From the NCBI GenBank assembly GCA_963573315.1, contig OY752142.1, positions 2,232,001 to 2,296,000 of the forward strand: a stretch of 64,000 nucleotides of DNA. The letters are read 5' to 3'. The position numbers and the translations under genes are program-made. Position 1 is the first letter of the stretch. Each line of letters begins with the position of its first letter. Of this stretch, positions 1 through 9,260 are shown one piece after another. Below the pieces are notes generated by a model. The model saw nothing but the letters and a program-made list of their open reading frames with translations. It had not been told where the DNA came from and did no database searches. Source of the stretch: Entomortierella parvispora. Taxonomy: Eukaryota; Mortierellomycota; Mortierellomycetes; Mortierellales; Mortierellaceae.

Positions 1-2
1 AC

Positions 3-1613
3 GCGTTATTAGCCTGTATCCTCCTTCATGTGGTCTGTGCGGCTGTCCCCAGAAAAGGCGTTCAAGATATATTTATGAATTATACCAAAAAATACATGAT
101 CTTAATAATTCAACCTTTTTACCATTTGACACTAGGCACCCAGCTCAACCTTGTGTGCGATTCGAAAGTCGTCGACACCATCAACTGTTATGAGCATTCG
201 AATAGCATATGTTCTGACAAGGACTGCAAGGTCAGGCAAACCTTCTTCATTGACATGGCCAAGCCCTGTCTCAAATACCCTCAGCAGCGCGCCAGCACTG
301 AATCAACGGATGAATCTGTCGGCGTCCTAGATGGTGCTGTGGTCGAGGTCGGTCCCGCAGGCGATCTCGAGGACTCGGATGTTGATGACCTTGATGCTGA
401 CGCTCTAGCCGGGAAGAATGTAATCCAAAAGCGCTGGGACGAACAAAAGCATGGTGGACACCGCGATAGCTCACGCCACCGCAACCGCCAGCAGCCCAAT
501 CATCTTTGGAGTGGACTTTGTGTTACCACTGGCAAGCTCTGTGGCAATGACCTCTTCGGATGCGGCTATAGCTCCAAGAGTCTCTACAATTGTCATAAGG
601 TTGGAGGCACGCCCCAACTCATAGAAACTTGCAATGACGAGTGCGAATCTGGCGCTTGCACAGCCCCCTGCACCTCTTGTCCCCCTGGACCTCCCGGACC
701 CGCCGGAGCCACCGGACCTATTGGACTCACCGGAACCTCTGGAGCCACCGGACCCGAAGGACCCGAAGGACCCACCGGAGCTACTGGGGCCGTCGGACCC
801 CAAGGACCCATCGGAGCTACTGGGGCCGTCGGACCCCAAGGACCCATCGGACTCGTCGGACCTGCTGGACCCGAAGGACCCACCGGAGCTACTGGAGCCG
901 TCGGACTAACCGGGGCCACTGGGGCCGTCGGACCCCAAGGACCCATCGGACTAGTCGGACCCGAAGGACCCCAAGGACCCATCGGACTAGTCGGACCCGA
1001 AGGACCCGAAGGACCCATCGGACTCGTCGGACCCCAAGGACCCATCGGACTCGTCGGACCTGCTGGACCCGAAGGACCCATCGGACTCGTCGGACCCCAA
1101 GGACCCATCGGACTCGTCGGACCTGCTGGACCCGAAGGACCCATCGGACCCGAAGGACCCACCGGAGCTACTGGGGCCGTCGGACTAACCGGGGCCACTG
1201 GATTCGTCGGACCTGCTGGACCCGAAGGACCCATCGGACCCGAAGGACCCACCGGAGCTACTGGGGCCGTCGGACCCACCGGAGCCACTGGATTCGTCGG
1301 ACCTACTGGACCCGAAGGACCCATCGGACCCGAAGGACCTACCGGAGCTACTGGGGCCGTCGGACCCACCGGAGCCACTGGATTCGTCGGACCTGCTGGA
1401 CCTGCTGGACCTGCTGGAGCCATCGGACCCGAAGGACCCACAGGCGCTATTGGGGCCACCGGACTTACCGGGGCCACTGGGGCCGTCGGACCTGCTGGAC
1501 CTGCTGGACCTGCTGGAGTTCCTGGAGCCATCGGACCTGCTGGACCCATCGGACTAGTCGGACCCGAAGGACCCGCTGGACCCGCTGGACCCGCTGGACC
1601 CGCTGGACAGTAA
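3..1613 (+). CDS. Collagen-like secreted protein (5' end outside window)
   Basis: The reading frame is open from base 3 and starts with a hydrophobic stretch ending in VVCAAVP, which reads as the end of a signal peptide, so the true start lies left of the window. A Cys-rich domain follows (bases about 500-680, with 'LCGNDLFGC' and '[10 protein letters not shown]'). Then come roughly 100 uninterrupted Gly-X-Y triplets (about 687-1610) with units such as [11 protein letters not shown] and GATGAVG. Nearly all glycine codons are GGA, so the DNA is highly repetitive. This is the pattern of a triple-helical collagen-like protein, probably a cell-surface or wall protein; its function is not known. 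An AT-rich stretch near 60-143 reads in frame but looks like an intron: removing 84 nt with GT..AG ends joins 'RKG' to 'LNLVC' in frame. Trimer formation is inferred from the family. Confidence 0.8.
   Translation, partial: ALLACILLHVVCAAVPRKGVQDIFMNYTKKYMILIIQPFYHLTLGTQLNLVCDSKVVDTINCYEHSNSICSDKDCKVRQTFFIDMAKPCLKYPQQRASTESTDESVGVLDGAVVEVGPAGDLEDSDVDDLDADALAGKNVIQKRWDEQKHGGHRDSSRHRNRQQPNHLWSGLCVTTGKLCGNDLFGCGYSSKSLYNCHKVGGTPQLIETCNDECESGACTAPCTSCPPGPPGPAGATGPIGLTGTSGATGPEGPEGPTGATGAVGPQGPIGATGAVGPQGPIGLVGPAGPEGPTGATGAVGLTGATGAVGPQGPIGLVGPEGPQGPIGLVGPEGPEGPIGLVGPQGPIGLVGPAGPEGPIGLVGPQGPIGLVGPAGPEGPIGPEGPTGATGAVGLTGATGFVGPAGPEGPIGPEGPTGATGAVGPTGATGFVGPTGPEGPIGPEGPTGATGAVGPTGATGFVGPAGPAGPAGAIGPEGPTGAIGATGLTGATGAVGPAGPAGPAGVPGAIGPAGPIGLVGPEGPAGPAGPAGPAGQ
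687..1610 (+). repeat. Gly-X-Y coding repeat array
   Basis: Imperfect tandem repeats of 9-nt multiples encode collagen triplets. Larger blocks (for example the block encoding [16 protein letters not shown]) recur several times between about 1140 and 1370, which suggests recent internal duplication. Repeat number is likely to vary between strains and to be prone to assembly collapse. Confidence 0.85.
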
Positions 1614-2080
1614 GGCTCATCTTGGACAGTTACTCTAACTTTTTTCCGAAGGGGTTGTCTTTCATTTAAGTGATTCACGGAAACAAACCATACCCATCAA
1701 GAATATATTTTTCTGCCTAACATCATGTTTTAAAGGCAAAGGAAGATTATGGTGAACAGGAAAAACGATTGAAGATGATGAAGCGTGTGAAATAAGAGCA
1801 TTGGGAACGGAGTGGAGACAGAAGTGTTGCTTATTATATTGCCAAGTATGAACTTATTGCGATGTTTTCACTTACAAAATGAGTGTTGGGACAAGAAGAA
1901 GGATCTTAATGTTTCCTCTCTGGCTCTTTTCCAGGGCAACTAGGGAGGCTTATATCTGACTGCTCATTGTCTATTTACGCCCCTTGAGACCCCTGATATA
2001 GCACAACTCCCTCCCATAGGGAAGGCTGAAAGCCGGGGTCAATACTAATCATGGTCTCTAAGGGCTATTCTAGAATTATT
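1614..2080. other. Intergenic, no gene seen
   Basis: About 470 bp of AT-rich sequence lie between the collagen-like gene and the retroelement fragment. It should hold the 3' UTR of the former. I see no coding potential, no clear long terminal repeat and no RNA gene. Confidence 0.5.
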
Positions 2081-2962
2081 TCACGGCAATTGTACGTAGA
2101 ATGGCAGATCAAATCTTGGGAAATGTAATATGGGAGCCCGAACAAGCAAATTCTTTAATGCATTGAAGCATTTCAATTGTAAATCGTTCAGTACGAACGT
2201 ACCCAGCTTATTGCGGAGTGCGTCCAAGAGCGCTGATATAGTGCTACTAAACGGTACGTATTCTCGGAAAAAATTAAATGTTCCCAAATAGAACATAACT
2301 TGTTTACCTGTAGTGGGCGGTTTCCAATCATCGATATTCTCCAATTTGTTTGGATCGATGCGCTTTCTATTAACATCTATCACGAACCCTAACAGTGTCA
2401 CTCGTGTACTGAAGAATTTGCACTTGTCAGTGTTGATAATGAGCTTGGCTGCAGTCAACCTCTCTATCAATATTCGCACATGCTCAGCATGCTTTTTACG
2501 ATTCTTCGATGCGATTAAAATATCACCGATGAAATTTCTAACAAACTTCAGATCACCGAGGATCCTGGTCATTCCTCTCTGGAATAGGCTGAACAAGGGT
2601 TTGAGACCAAAGGGTGCTTTTTTGAACATGTATTGGATTCCTCCGTGCATGAACGCGGTAAGCGGTCGGTCCTCCTCATGGATTGGTAATTTGTGATATG
2701 CTCGCCTTAAGTCAATAATCGAGAATATTGTATTGCCTCCCGCAAAATTCATGACATCAGATATAAGCGGAACAGGGAACTTGTCATCGGGCAAAAGTGC
2801 ATTCAGTGGTCGTGGATCTAGACACTCGATAGAGGGTCTTGTTCCCCTCGCATCCTTTTTGGCTGTTAAGGTAAGCGTGTTATTATACGGGTTCATCGCA
2901 GGTGCCACCATGATCACATCGTCTCCAAGCCATGTTCTGACTGCGTCATCCAGAATTGGTGT
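2081..2962 (-). pseudogene. Reverse transcriptase remnant
   Basis: The frame is open from just after an in-frame TAG (2963-2965) to the stop at 2081. It covers fingers and palm motifs: the region 'VAPAMNPYNNTL', motif A 'IIDLRRAYHKLP', motif B 'FGLKPLFSLFQ' and a degenerate motif C 'FIGDILIAS'. A thumb/connection-like tail ends at 'FDLPFYVQLP'. The G replacing D in motif C removes a metal-binding residue, so the enzyme would be inactive even if it were translated. Confidence 0.75.
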
Positions 2963-3600
2963 CTAAATGCAGCAAAGACTCTTGGTCTCCTAAATAGTGC
3001 CACACCATCAGGAACTTCCAGGTACACCTTCATCTCTGGTACAGAGCAGTGACTCGTCGTCGAAATCCTGGCATTTGTCTGTAGAGCATTGTCAATATCT
3101 CGCATGAACGCTCTCTTATCCTTGATAAACTCCTCTGTCTGTTCGTTCGGCGGAGTTGCAAGAGGTATCAAAGTAGGCTTTTCATCTTCAACCGGTGGCG
3201 GTGCCTTCGTAGTAGACTGTTCTGGGTCAGGTAGACCAACAATGTTGAAGCCAAATCGATGGAATAAGTCCATATCAATGGTAATGGCATGTTCTTGTTT
3301 GATCACTTCGAATGGGGCGCAAAGCACTCTTTCTCCACAAACAACCTCCACGTTTCCCGTCTCACCACGGCGTGGTATCCTCGACTCGTCTGCTAACTCA
3401 ATGAATCCTTTCTTTGCGTTTACAGGTATCGAGTGCTTATCAACTATCGTTTCGCTGATGAATGAGTGGGTTGCCCCAGTATCAATCAACGCCATGACGC
3501 TGAGAGTTGGGACGGTGTTGCAAAGAACTGCAAGACGATAAGCATGAATTGGGCGTTCAGACTTTCCTAGACTTTTTCCAGCTTGCCATTCAAGCTATCT
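2914..3600 (-). pseudogene. Retropepsin-like protease remnant
   Basis: The frame contains 'ALIDTGATHSFIS', the D-T/S-G active-site loop of a retroviral-type aspartic protease, followed by an acidic/Pro-rich linker. It reads upstream to an in-frame stop near 3600, and it overlaps the RT frame by only four bases (ATGA) because of the frameshift. It is part of the same decayed element. Confidence 0.7.
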
Positions 3601-4634
3601 TCCTCGGCTAGAGAACAGCTCTCGAAGTGGTTGATAATCTCATCTACTATGTTGTGGATCCAATGCAACTCATTGTTTATGTTTGGATTTAGGGGAATAA
3701 AGCGCGAGTTGTCTGCTAGATGATGGCTGGTGGGAGAGGAATTTATGGTTGAAGGGATGGAGCCTCTTGCTAGCGATGTTGTTTGATTTGAGGGAATGTT
3801 GGGAAGCGTTTTTCGGGGGGCGCAGGATAAGGCGTGCAGTTTTAGTTGACAATTCAATGCCATGAAGAGACGAAGGAATCTCGGTTTGTATGTGCATAGA
3901 GTGTAGTATTGCAGTTTGAGAAAATGTCGACGGAACCAGTTTGGAATGGCACGGTGGGTATCACGATCAATTCATTCAATCCTGATAGCTTTTTTTGTTT
4001 AAGAAAAAGGTTTGGACACGACATACCCTAGAGTATCGCATTCTAGGAGCAATGACCAAAATTTTCATGAGAGTTGGGCCGAAACAGAAAATGCAAGCAT
4101 TGGGAATAATAGATTTCTGTCAACATTGGTGCGATTTTGTATCTATGTCAAAAAAGTCGAGAGAATGTAATTATTGGCAGCCGTGCACAATGGTTAGATT
4201 TGATACTCACAATTGTTTTTCAAAGGTAAGGATAGTTCGCAAAGAGACGAGGAGAGAAGACTCAAAATATTGACTATTGACCGGCCGGCATGCGGCCGGC
4301 ATGCGGCCCGAGGGCAGAGTGAGGTGAACTTTGATGTTCCGCTAAAAGACAGGGGGTAAACGTTGGCTATCCACCGTACCCTTCCTTGTCTACGTTCCTC
4401 TCACTCTTGAGAAAATATACACTAACTTGCCTCATCCCGACTAACAATAATAGCAGATGTTGTTTGCTTGTTTTTACATCCACATCTGTCTTCATCCTCA
4501 CCATTTAGGAGCTGAATCTCGTAGCTTTGATACTCCTGGCCTCCGCTGGCGTTTACCTGCACACATGTCAAAGCCCAGTCATACACTCTGCAGCCGGGAC
4601 TAGTCTAGGATATAACGTGATTATAATGTTTTTA
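3601..4634. other. Intergenic, no confident gene
   Basis: AT-rich sequence. A short minus-strand open frame (3567-3863) might be a leftover of the element's gag region but has no recognisable motif. A perfect 11-bp tandem duplication, GGCCGGCATGC twice, lies at 4283-4304. The right part should contain the 3' UTR of the minus-strand gene that ends at 4635. Confidence 0.4.
4283..4304. repeat. 11-bp GC-rich tandem duplication
   Basis: GGCCGGCATGC occurs twice head to tail, followed by a third partial GGCC. It is strikingly GC-rich and partly palindromic (GGCC, CCGG, GCATGC) within an AT-rich spacer. It could be a protein-binding site or a relic of an insertion; nothing more can be said from sequence. 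Confidence 0.6.
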
Positions 4635-6771
4635 TTACTTTTCTATCAACATTGGTTGGATCTCATTAACATTATTCGCGCCGCTTTCGCTCTGTCCTAT
4701 TCCTTGGATTCCATTAGCACTTGTACCCTCTGGAGCTGCAAGAGCTGTAATGGTGAGGGGCTCTAACTCTCCGTTGCGAGCTCGGATAAATGTGCCAAAT
4801 TCGTCCATTGGTAAACTAAAGTCAACTCGTTCAAGAGTCGGGACTTTTTCTCCGAATGCAAGAGCCACGCGGTTGCTTTTTCGTGATCCAGAAGGGAGAA
4901 CGCTCCCAGGCTTGATAAAAGTCGTAATGGGTTTGGGCGGCGTGAGAATAATTTCAAAAGTGGGTCGAGGCTTGGTCGCCTCTTCTGTCCCTGGATCTCG
5001 AGAGGTCGAACGTCGAGACTTTGGGTCTGGAGTCTGAGAAGGCGAGAGGGCTGGTTGATTTTTGGCTCTGATTCGGGTTGGCGTTGCCGACTTTGCTGGG
5101 AGTTCCTCTGCCTGTCCTATTGCTAGGGCCTTGGAGCGTTTACGGCTCCGTATTTCGCTCGTTGACGCCTGGCGAGAATCTTGCAGTCTCTGTTTCTCCT
5201 CTTTTGCTTTCACATGCAGGGCAGAAATTGCTGCTAGGCGATCTTTTGTACGGCTGAAAGGAGAGTAATTGGAGACATTGGAGTGACTGGAATCTCCTAA
5301 TCCTAGCTGCTCGTATCTCCGCAAATTTTCTTCCGCCTCTCTAAGCAATCGGCGGTGGTATTTATCCTGAAGAATTTTTGCGGCGGCCAACGACATAGAA
5401 GAGGACTCGTGCGCTGGGTCCTGGTTCCCACTTCCTGACTGTTGTTGTTACTCCACTGACTTTTGGAGAGAGCGGAAAGCACCAATGGGCATTAATCGGT
5501 TAATCTCAATATGGCGTAGTTTTTCTACTACCAATTGTTGCTGGTACATGGCATGTCGCAACTTTTCCTTCTCCCGATTTTTGACTTTTTTCTCCGCCAT
5601 CTCTTGCTTTTTATGGCGTTTTTCATAAACCTCATCGCGAAGGTCTTCTTCTAGATTCGTCATTGCCCGAGCACGAGGTCCCTCCTTTTTGCCGATGGTC
5701 GTTGTCGCCTTCTTACCATGAACACTTGTAGGGGCGAGAATGCTGATCTGCTGATGACTGGCAATTTCCTTATGCTTTTGACGAGTTGACACTGTCCTTG
5801 AAGGTACGAGGGATTTTTTCCCCGTTCTTGTTTGCGATGCAATTGCGATGTCCGTCAAAGCCGTCGTTGATGCAGCTATGGCTTCCGCCTCGGCAATAGC
5901 CTCAGCTTTTGCAAGGGCCTTTGTCAGTGCTGTCATCTTTCTCTTTTTCTCCTCTTGGAGGAATTGAGCAATACTACACAATTTAAAGATCGGGACTTCA
6001 ATATGGGTGGTGACTGAGGGAGGAGGCGCCATCGCGGGCGTTACTGGGTCCCGCACTTTCAATTCCGAGTCATTGTCATTAGCTCCGTATGTAGCCAAAG
6101 GTATCCTGGTTGAGTCTGTAAAAGACTGCTGCAGCACGCTTTTTTTGGCAAAGTAAAGGATATATTCACCAGCTGGCGTAAGATGATTTTCTACAAAAAA
6201 AAACGAGATTAAAAAACATTCCTTGTAATGAACATTTGTTTGTTGTAGTTTGGTGAGTCATATCCAAACGCAACTGAAAGGTTGACATACCCGATCCCAA
6301 GCCCAACAGAGCAGCGGCATCCATAGGTAAAGCGGCTTTATCCCTTAACTGGTTACGACGCGAAGGGAGAACGCGCTTTTGAGTACTGCCATCCAAGATC
6401 TCTGTTTGAGAAGAGTTTGTGTCACCATCTGAGAGGGATGTGGCTGAAGAGTCTACATGGCGAGGTTTTGATCTGGAGCGATTGGCTTTGGGTTCGGAAG
6501 AGAGGGTCGTGTGCACGAGAGCGGTTGGAGCCTTTTTGGGATCTTTTGTAGCGAGGAGGATGGATGTGCTATTGCCTAGGTGAAGAGAGGGAGAAAGTAC
6601 AGTCCCATCTTTGTCCTTTCGGGTCTTCTTCGTGGGGACATCTTCGATCCCAACTATGTCAACATCGGAGTCATTGATCGATCCTTGACTAGTTCCTGCA
6701 GCTGCCGCCTTTCTTTTTTTGACGTTGGAGCCGGTGGTTGGAGGCGAGATGGGTTTGGGATCGGTTATCAT
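4635..6771 (-). CDS. Unrecognised nuclear-type coiled-coil protein, possible in-frame stop
   Basis: I do not recognise the family. The start is taken at ATG 6771. Exon 1 (6291-6771) is polar and basic, with KKRK and KKTRK clusters that look like nuclear signals. A 100-nt intron (6191-6290; GTATGT...TTTGTAG) leads to exon 2, which holds an Ala/Glu-rich helix ('ALAKAEAIAEAEAIA') and a strongly charged coiled coil (about 5480-5660). The frame meets TAA at 5448-5450 and then stays open in the same frame to 4635, through another helical segment ('AKILQDKYHRRLLREAEENL') and a conserved-looking tail ('VDFSLPMDEFGTFI'). A 93-nt intron at 5439-5531 (GTAGTA, TTAAC branch, CAACAG) would remove the TAA in frame and give 647 aa. 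Otherwise there are two products, or a read-through. Divergent from IBA57. Confidence 0.6.
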
Positions 6772-7151
6772 CCTTTTCGAACTATGTTCTAGGATGGATG
6801 CTGTTGAGATTGCAATGGTGGTGATTGATGCAGGATGATGATAGATGTGATTGATGACGATAGAGGGGCGCCAATGATGATGACAACAACAGAGAGGAAT
6901 ACTAGATGGCGATGGAAATGATCGACGGTGGGTCTGTTTGCATGAAGGGATGCGACGATGTTGGCGGCGGGGAACACGGCGCGGCACACCCATCACCTCG
7001 CCACGCGGCACACTGCACTGCATCTGCGCACGTGACGTCGTGCCCGGCCAGTGTCTTCGCCCGAGCTCGCGTCGCTGCGCTCTTTCTCCTTCCGCTCCTT
7101 CGTCCTCCACCTTCTCCTTCTCCTCCCGTCTCCCCTGCCGTCTCCCCTGCA
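6772..7151. promoter_or_regulatory. Divergent promoter region (unrecognised gene / IBA57)
   Basis: These 380 bp separate two outward-pointing start codons (6771 on minus, 7152 on plus). The part next to IBA57 is C/T-rich, as expected for a fungal leader. Open frames run through both ends but their composition (His/Ile-rich, Pro/Ser-rich) looks non-coding. I see no clear TATA box. Confidence 0.45.
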
Positions 7152-8745
7152 ATGATCGCATCCATAATACCGCGGATCAGATGTGCTCCCCAGCGCATGG
7201 CGCATGCCATTGCCACGCCCTCTCGCTCGGATCTACGAGTCTTCTGCTTCAGCCTCTACAGGAGCCCTACGCGATGCATCTCCACCCAACCCGCCATTGC
7301 CACAGGCTCATTCACCCTCTTACCCACGCGCGGACTCTTGGAGATCAAAGGAAAAGATTCATCAAAGTTTCTGCAAGGACTCATCACAAACCAGATGCTA
7401 AAGATCGAGAATGGCGGTGGAGGATTCCTTGCCGCATTCCTCAGCCCAAAGGCATGTCCTGTGTGCTGTCGAAAAAAGTGTTCTTGGTGATCTGCTCTCT
7501 TTCTGACAGTTGAGGATATTAAAATTATAGGGCAGGATTATGTACGACGTCTTTATCCATCCCTCCAACTCAACAACTGAGGGTGCAGACCCTTCTTTTC
7601 TCATTGAGTGCGATGCCCGAGCTTTGCCTGAGCTCCACAAGCACATTGCACGCTTCGTGCTGAGATCCAAAGTAAATATGATGGGAGTCACCGAAGCATT
7701 TGACGTTTACTCTGTCTTGGACGATGATCCGACCCAGCAGAAAATCTCCTCTACCTCAGATAACACGGCCGTCATGGAGAGGCTTGGAAAGATGAACGCT
7801 TCGATCGGCATGCTAGATAATAGAGCTGATAACATGCTAGGATATCGGGCTATTGTCCCCAAGGGTCAACCTTGTAAGTTTTTTTTTTGGGAGGTGGGAG
7901 AATCTGATGTTTTCATTTAATGACGAATTGACATATGGTTCTTCTCTCTAGTGTCTCTACCCGAAAGTTATCGCCAAGGCACCTTGGAAGACTATCACGT
8001 CCGCAGGATAATGCTTGGCGTGCCTGAAGGAATGGATGATTTTATTGCTGGAATGAGTCTACCATTGGAGTGTAACCTTGACTACATGAATGGAGGTAAG
8101 GATAACCTCTTGGCTTTGAAGCTCGTAAAGGGACTAATAATCGACACCACTAATCTTTGGCAACTCCTGCAGTCGACTTTAGGAAGGGATGTTACGTTGG
8201 ACAGGAGCTGACAATTCGCACCTACCACAAAGGAATTACAAGGAAGCGAGTTATGCCCGTTCAATATTTTAGACCAGATGAGCCGTAAGATTAATCAATA
8301 CTGGTTTGTTTCATTTCATATAAGATCCTTAACGATCATTCTTCTCTTTTTTAATAGTACACCCGAGACGATGCGATATATCAAAGGGAATTCCCATGTC
8401 ATTCCTCCTCAGTCGGAACTCTTCCCGGTGAAGACGACTGAATCCTCAAATGTCGCCTCATCAACAGCCTCCGCACGACCGGTGCGAGCTTCGGGCAAGA
8501 CTGGATCAAATGTAGGCAATATTGGATTAGCCCTAGTTAAACTGGAGCAGGTCTCTGAAGGCAATATCTTTGAAGTGATGGATCGCGAAGGCGCGACTGT
8601 ACGCGTGAAGGCATTCTTTCCAAGCTGGTGGCCGAAGCAGTCTATCGAAACCGAATTAAAAGGCGCCTTCTCCTTCCTAGTTGCCACAGAAGAAGTGGAC
8701 ATGGGGCTTCACATTAGTCGTTTTTTCTTGAATGATAATCGTTGA
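7152..8745 (+). CDS. IBA57: IBA57-type mitochondrial Fe-S cluster assembly factor
   Basis: The exons are 7152-7451, 7531-7873, 7952-8095, 8173-8284 and 8358-8745, which gives 428 aa with no internal stop. The N-terminus is Arg/Ser-rich without acids ('[15 protein letters not shown]'), typical of mitochondrial import. The folate-binding-fold (YgfZ/GcvT-like) domain starts at '[15 protein letters not shown]'. The family signature K-G-C-Y-x-G-Q-E-L is complete in exon 4 ('[18 protein letters not shown]'). IBA57 works with ISCA1/ISCA2 in late assembly of [4Fe-4S] clusters for aconitase, lipoyl synthase and others (family knowledge). The first intron is GC-AG (7452-7530, starting GCATGT), which joins 'LSPK' to 'GRIMYDVF' exactly as the family requires. 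An upstream ATG at 6906 is in frame but its extension looks like leader sequence. Confidence 0.93.
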
Positions 8746-9260
8746 CACGTGCAAGTGAGTGAGAAATGAGAGAAGACAAGTCATGAAATACAAAGAGGAG
8801 AGGGAAGAGGGGTTTTTGATCAAGCTGCTAGCAAATTGCTCTCTTTCATTGAGCGAGACTAAGGTACCTTTTGCTCCGATAAGAGTATTGACTTCCAGTG
8901 CTCGAGTGGCAGCTGGTACTGGTCGTATAGGGGCTGGTGGTGGTGGTGGCGGAGTGAAGTCTACTCGATTGAAGTCACGCTCATAATGTCGATTCTGGAA
9001 GGAGGAGGGCTTGACCTTAAAAAAGTGTGGCTAGGTACCAAGCGAGTGAAAAAAAGGAAAAAAAGAAAAAAAAGTGAAGACGCACGGGACGAAACAACGA
9101 CTGCAAATCTTTAACCGTATCACAACCCCGTGGCCCTACATGCGATACATGTGCGCCATCAGTCTTTTGGTCTGCGAAGGGTGCGGAGATCTCGAAAAGC
9201 CTGACCTTCTTTCCGTTGAGAGGCCTTGGACGGTGCCCTTTTCCTGGTTAACTCTAGCTT
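8746..9260. other. Intergenic and unresolved 5' part of the ISC1-like gene
   Basis: The first part is 3' flank of IBA57, followed by A-rich runs (9046-9078). Between 9100 and 9260, fragments reminiscent of the N-terminal ISC1 domain ('LQIFN', 'DLLSVERPW') can be read. They contain no good start codon and no canonical metal-binding motifs. Confidence 0.4.

Larger units (their letters stand above)
2081..3600 (-). mobile_element. Decayed Ty3/gypsy-type retrotransposon fragment (protease plus reverse transcriptase)
   Basis: The minus strand encodes a retropepsin-like segment (active-site DTGA in 'ALIDTGATHSF', near 3460-3495). A reverse-transcriptase segment with recognisable motifs follows, e.g. 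'FSIIDLRRAYHKLP' and 'APFGLKP'. The two segments are in different frames and meet near 2914-2965, so a frameshift separates them. The protease frame is closed upstream by a stop near 3600. The RT frame ends at 2081 before a full RNase H domain, and no integrase, complete gag or LTRs are visible. The catalytic YxDD box reads F-I-G-D, so the first catalytic aspartate is lost. This is a dead fragment of about 1.5 kb. Assignment to Ty3/gypsy rests on the protease-before-RT order and on the motif style. Confidence 0.8.

Noticed and set aside
593-1678. Long Pro-rich minus-strand frame (361 codons) and a plus-strand Arg/Thr-rich frame over the collagen array
   Set aside because: Both are by-products of the GGA/CCN repeat; only the Gly-X-Y frame has a signal-peptide-like start, a Cys domain and a plausible stop.
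3567-3863. 98-codon minus-strand frame next to the retroelement
   Set aside because: No gag or zinc-knuckle motif; could be element remnant but not supportable as a gene.
5448-5450. Stop-codon read-through motif at the TAA
   Set aside because: The downstream CAACAA is only loosely like known leaky contexts (CARYYA), and a phase-preserving intron is an easier explanation.
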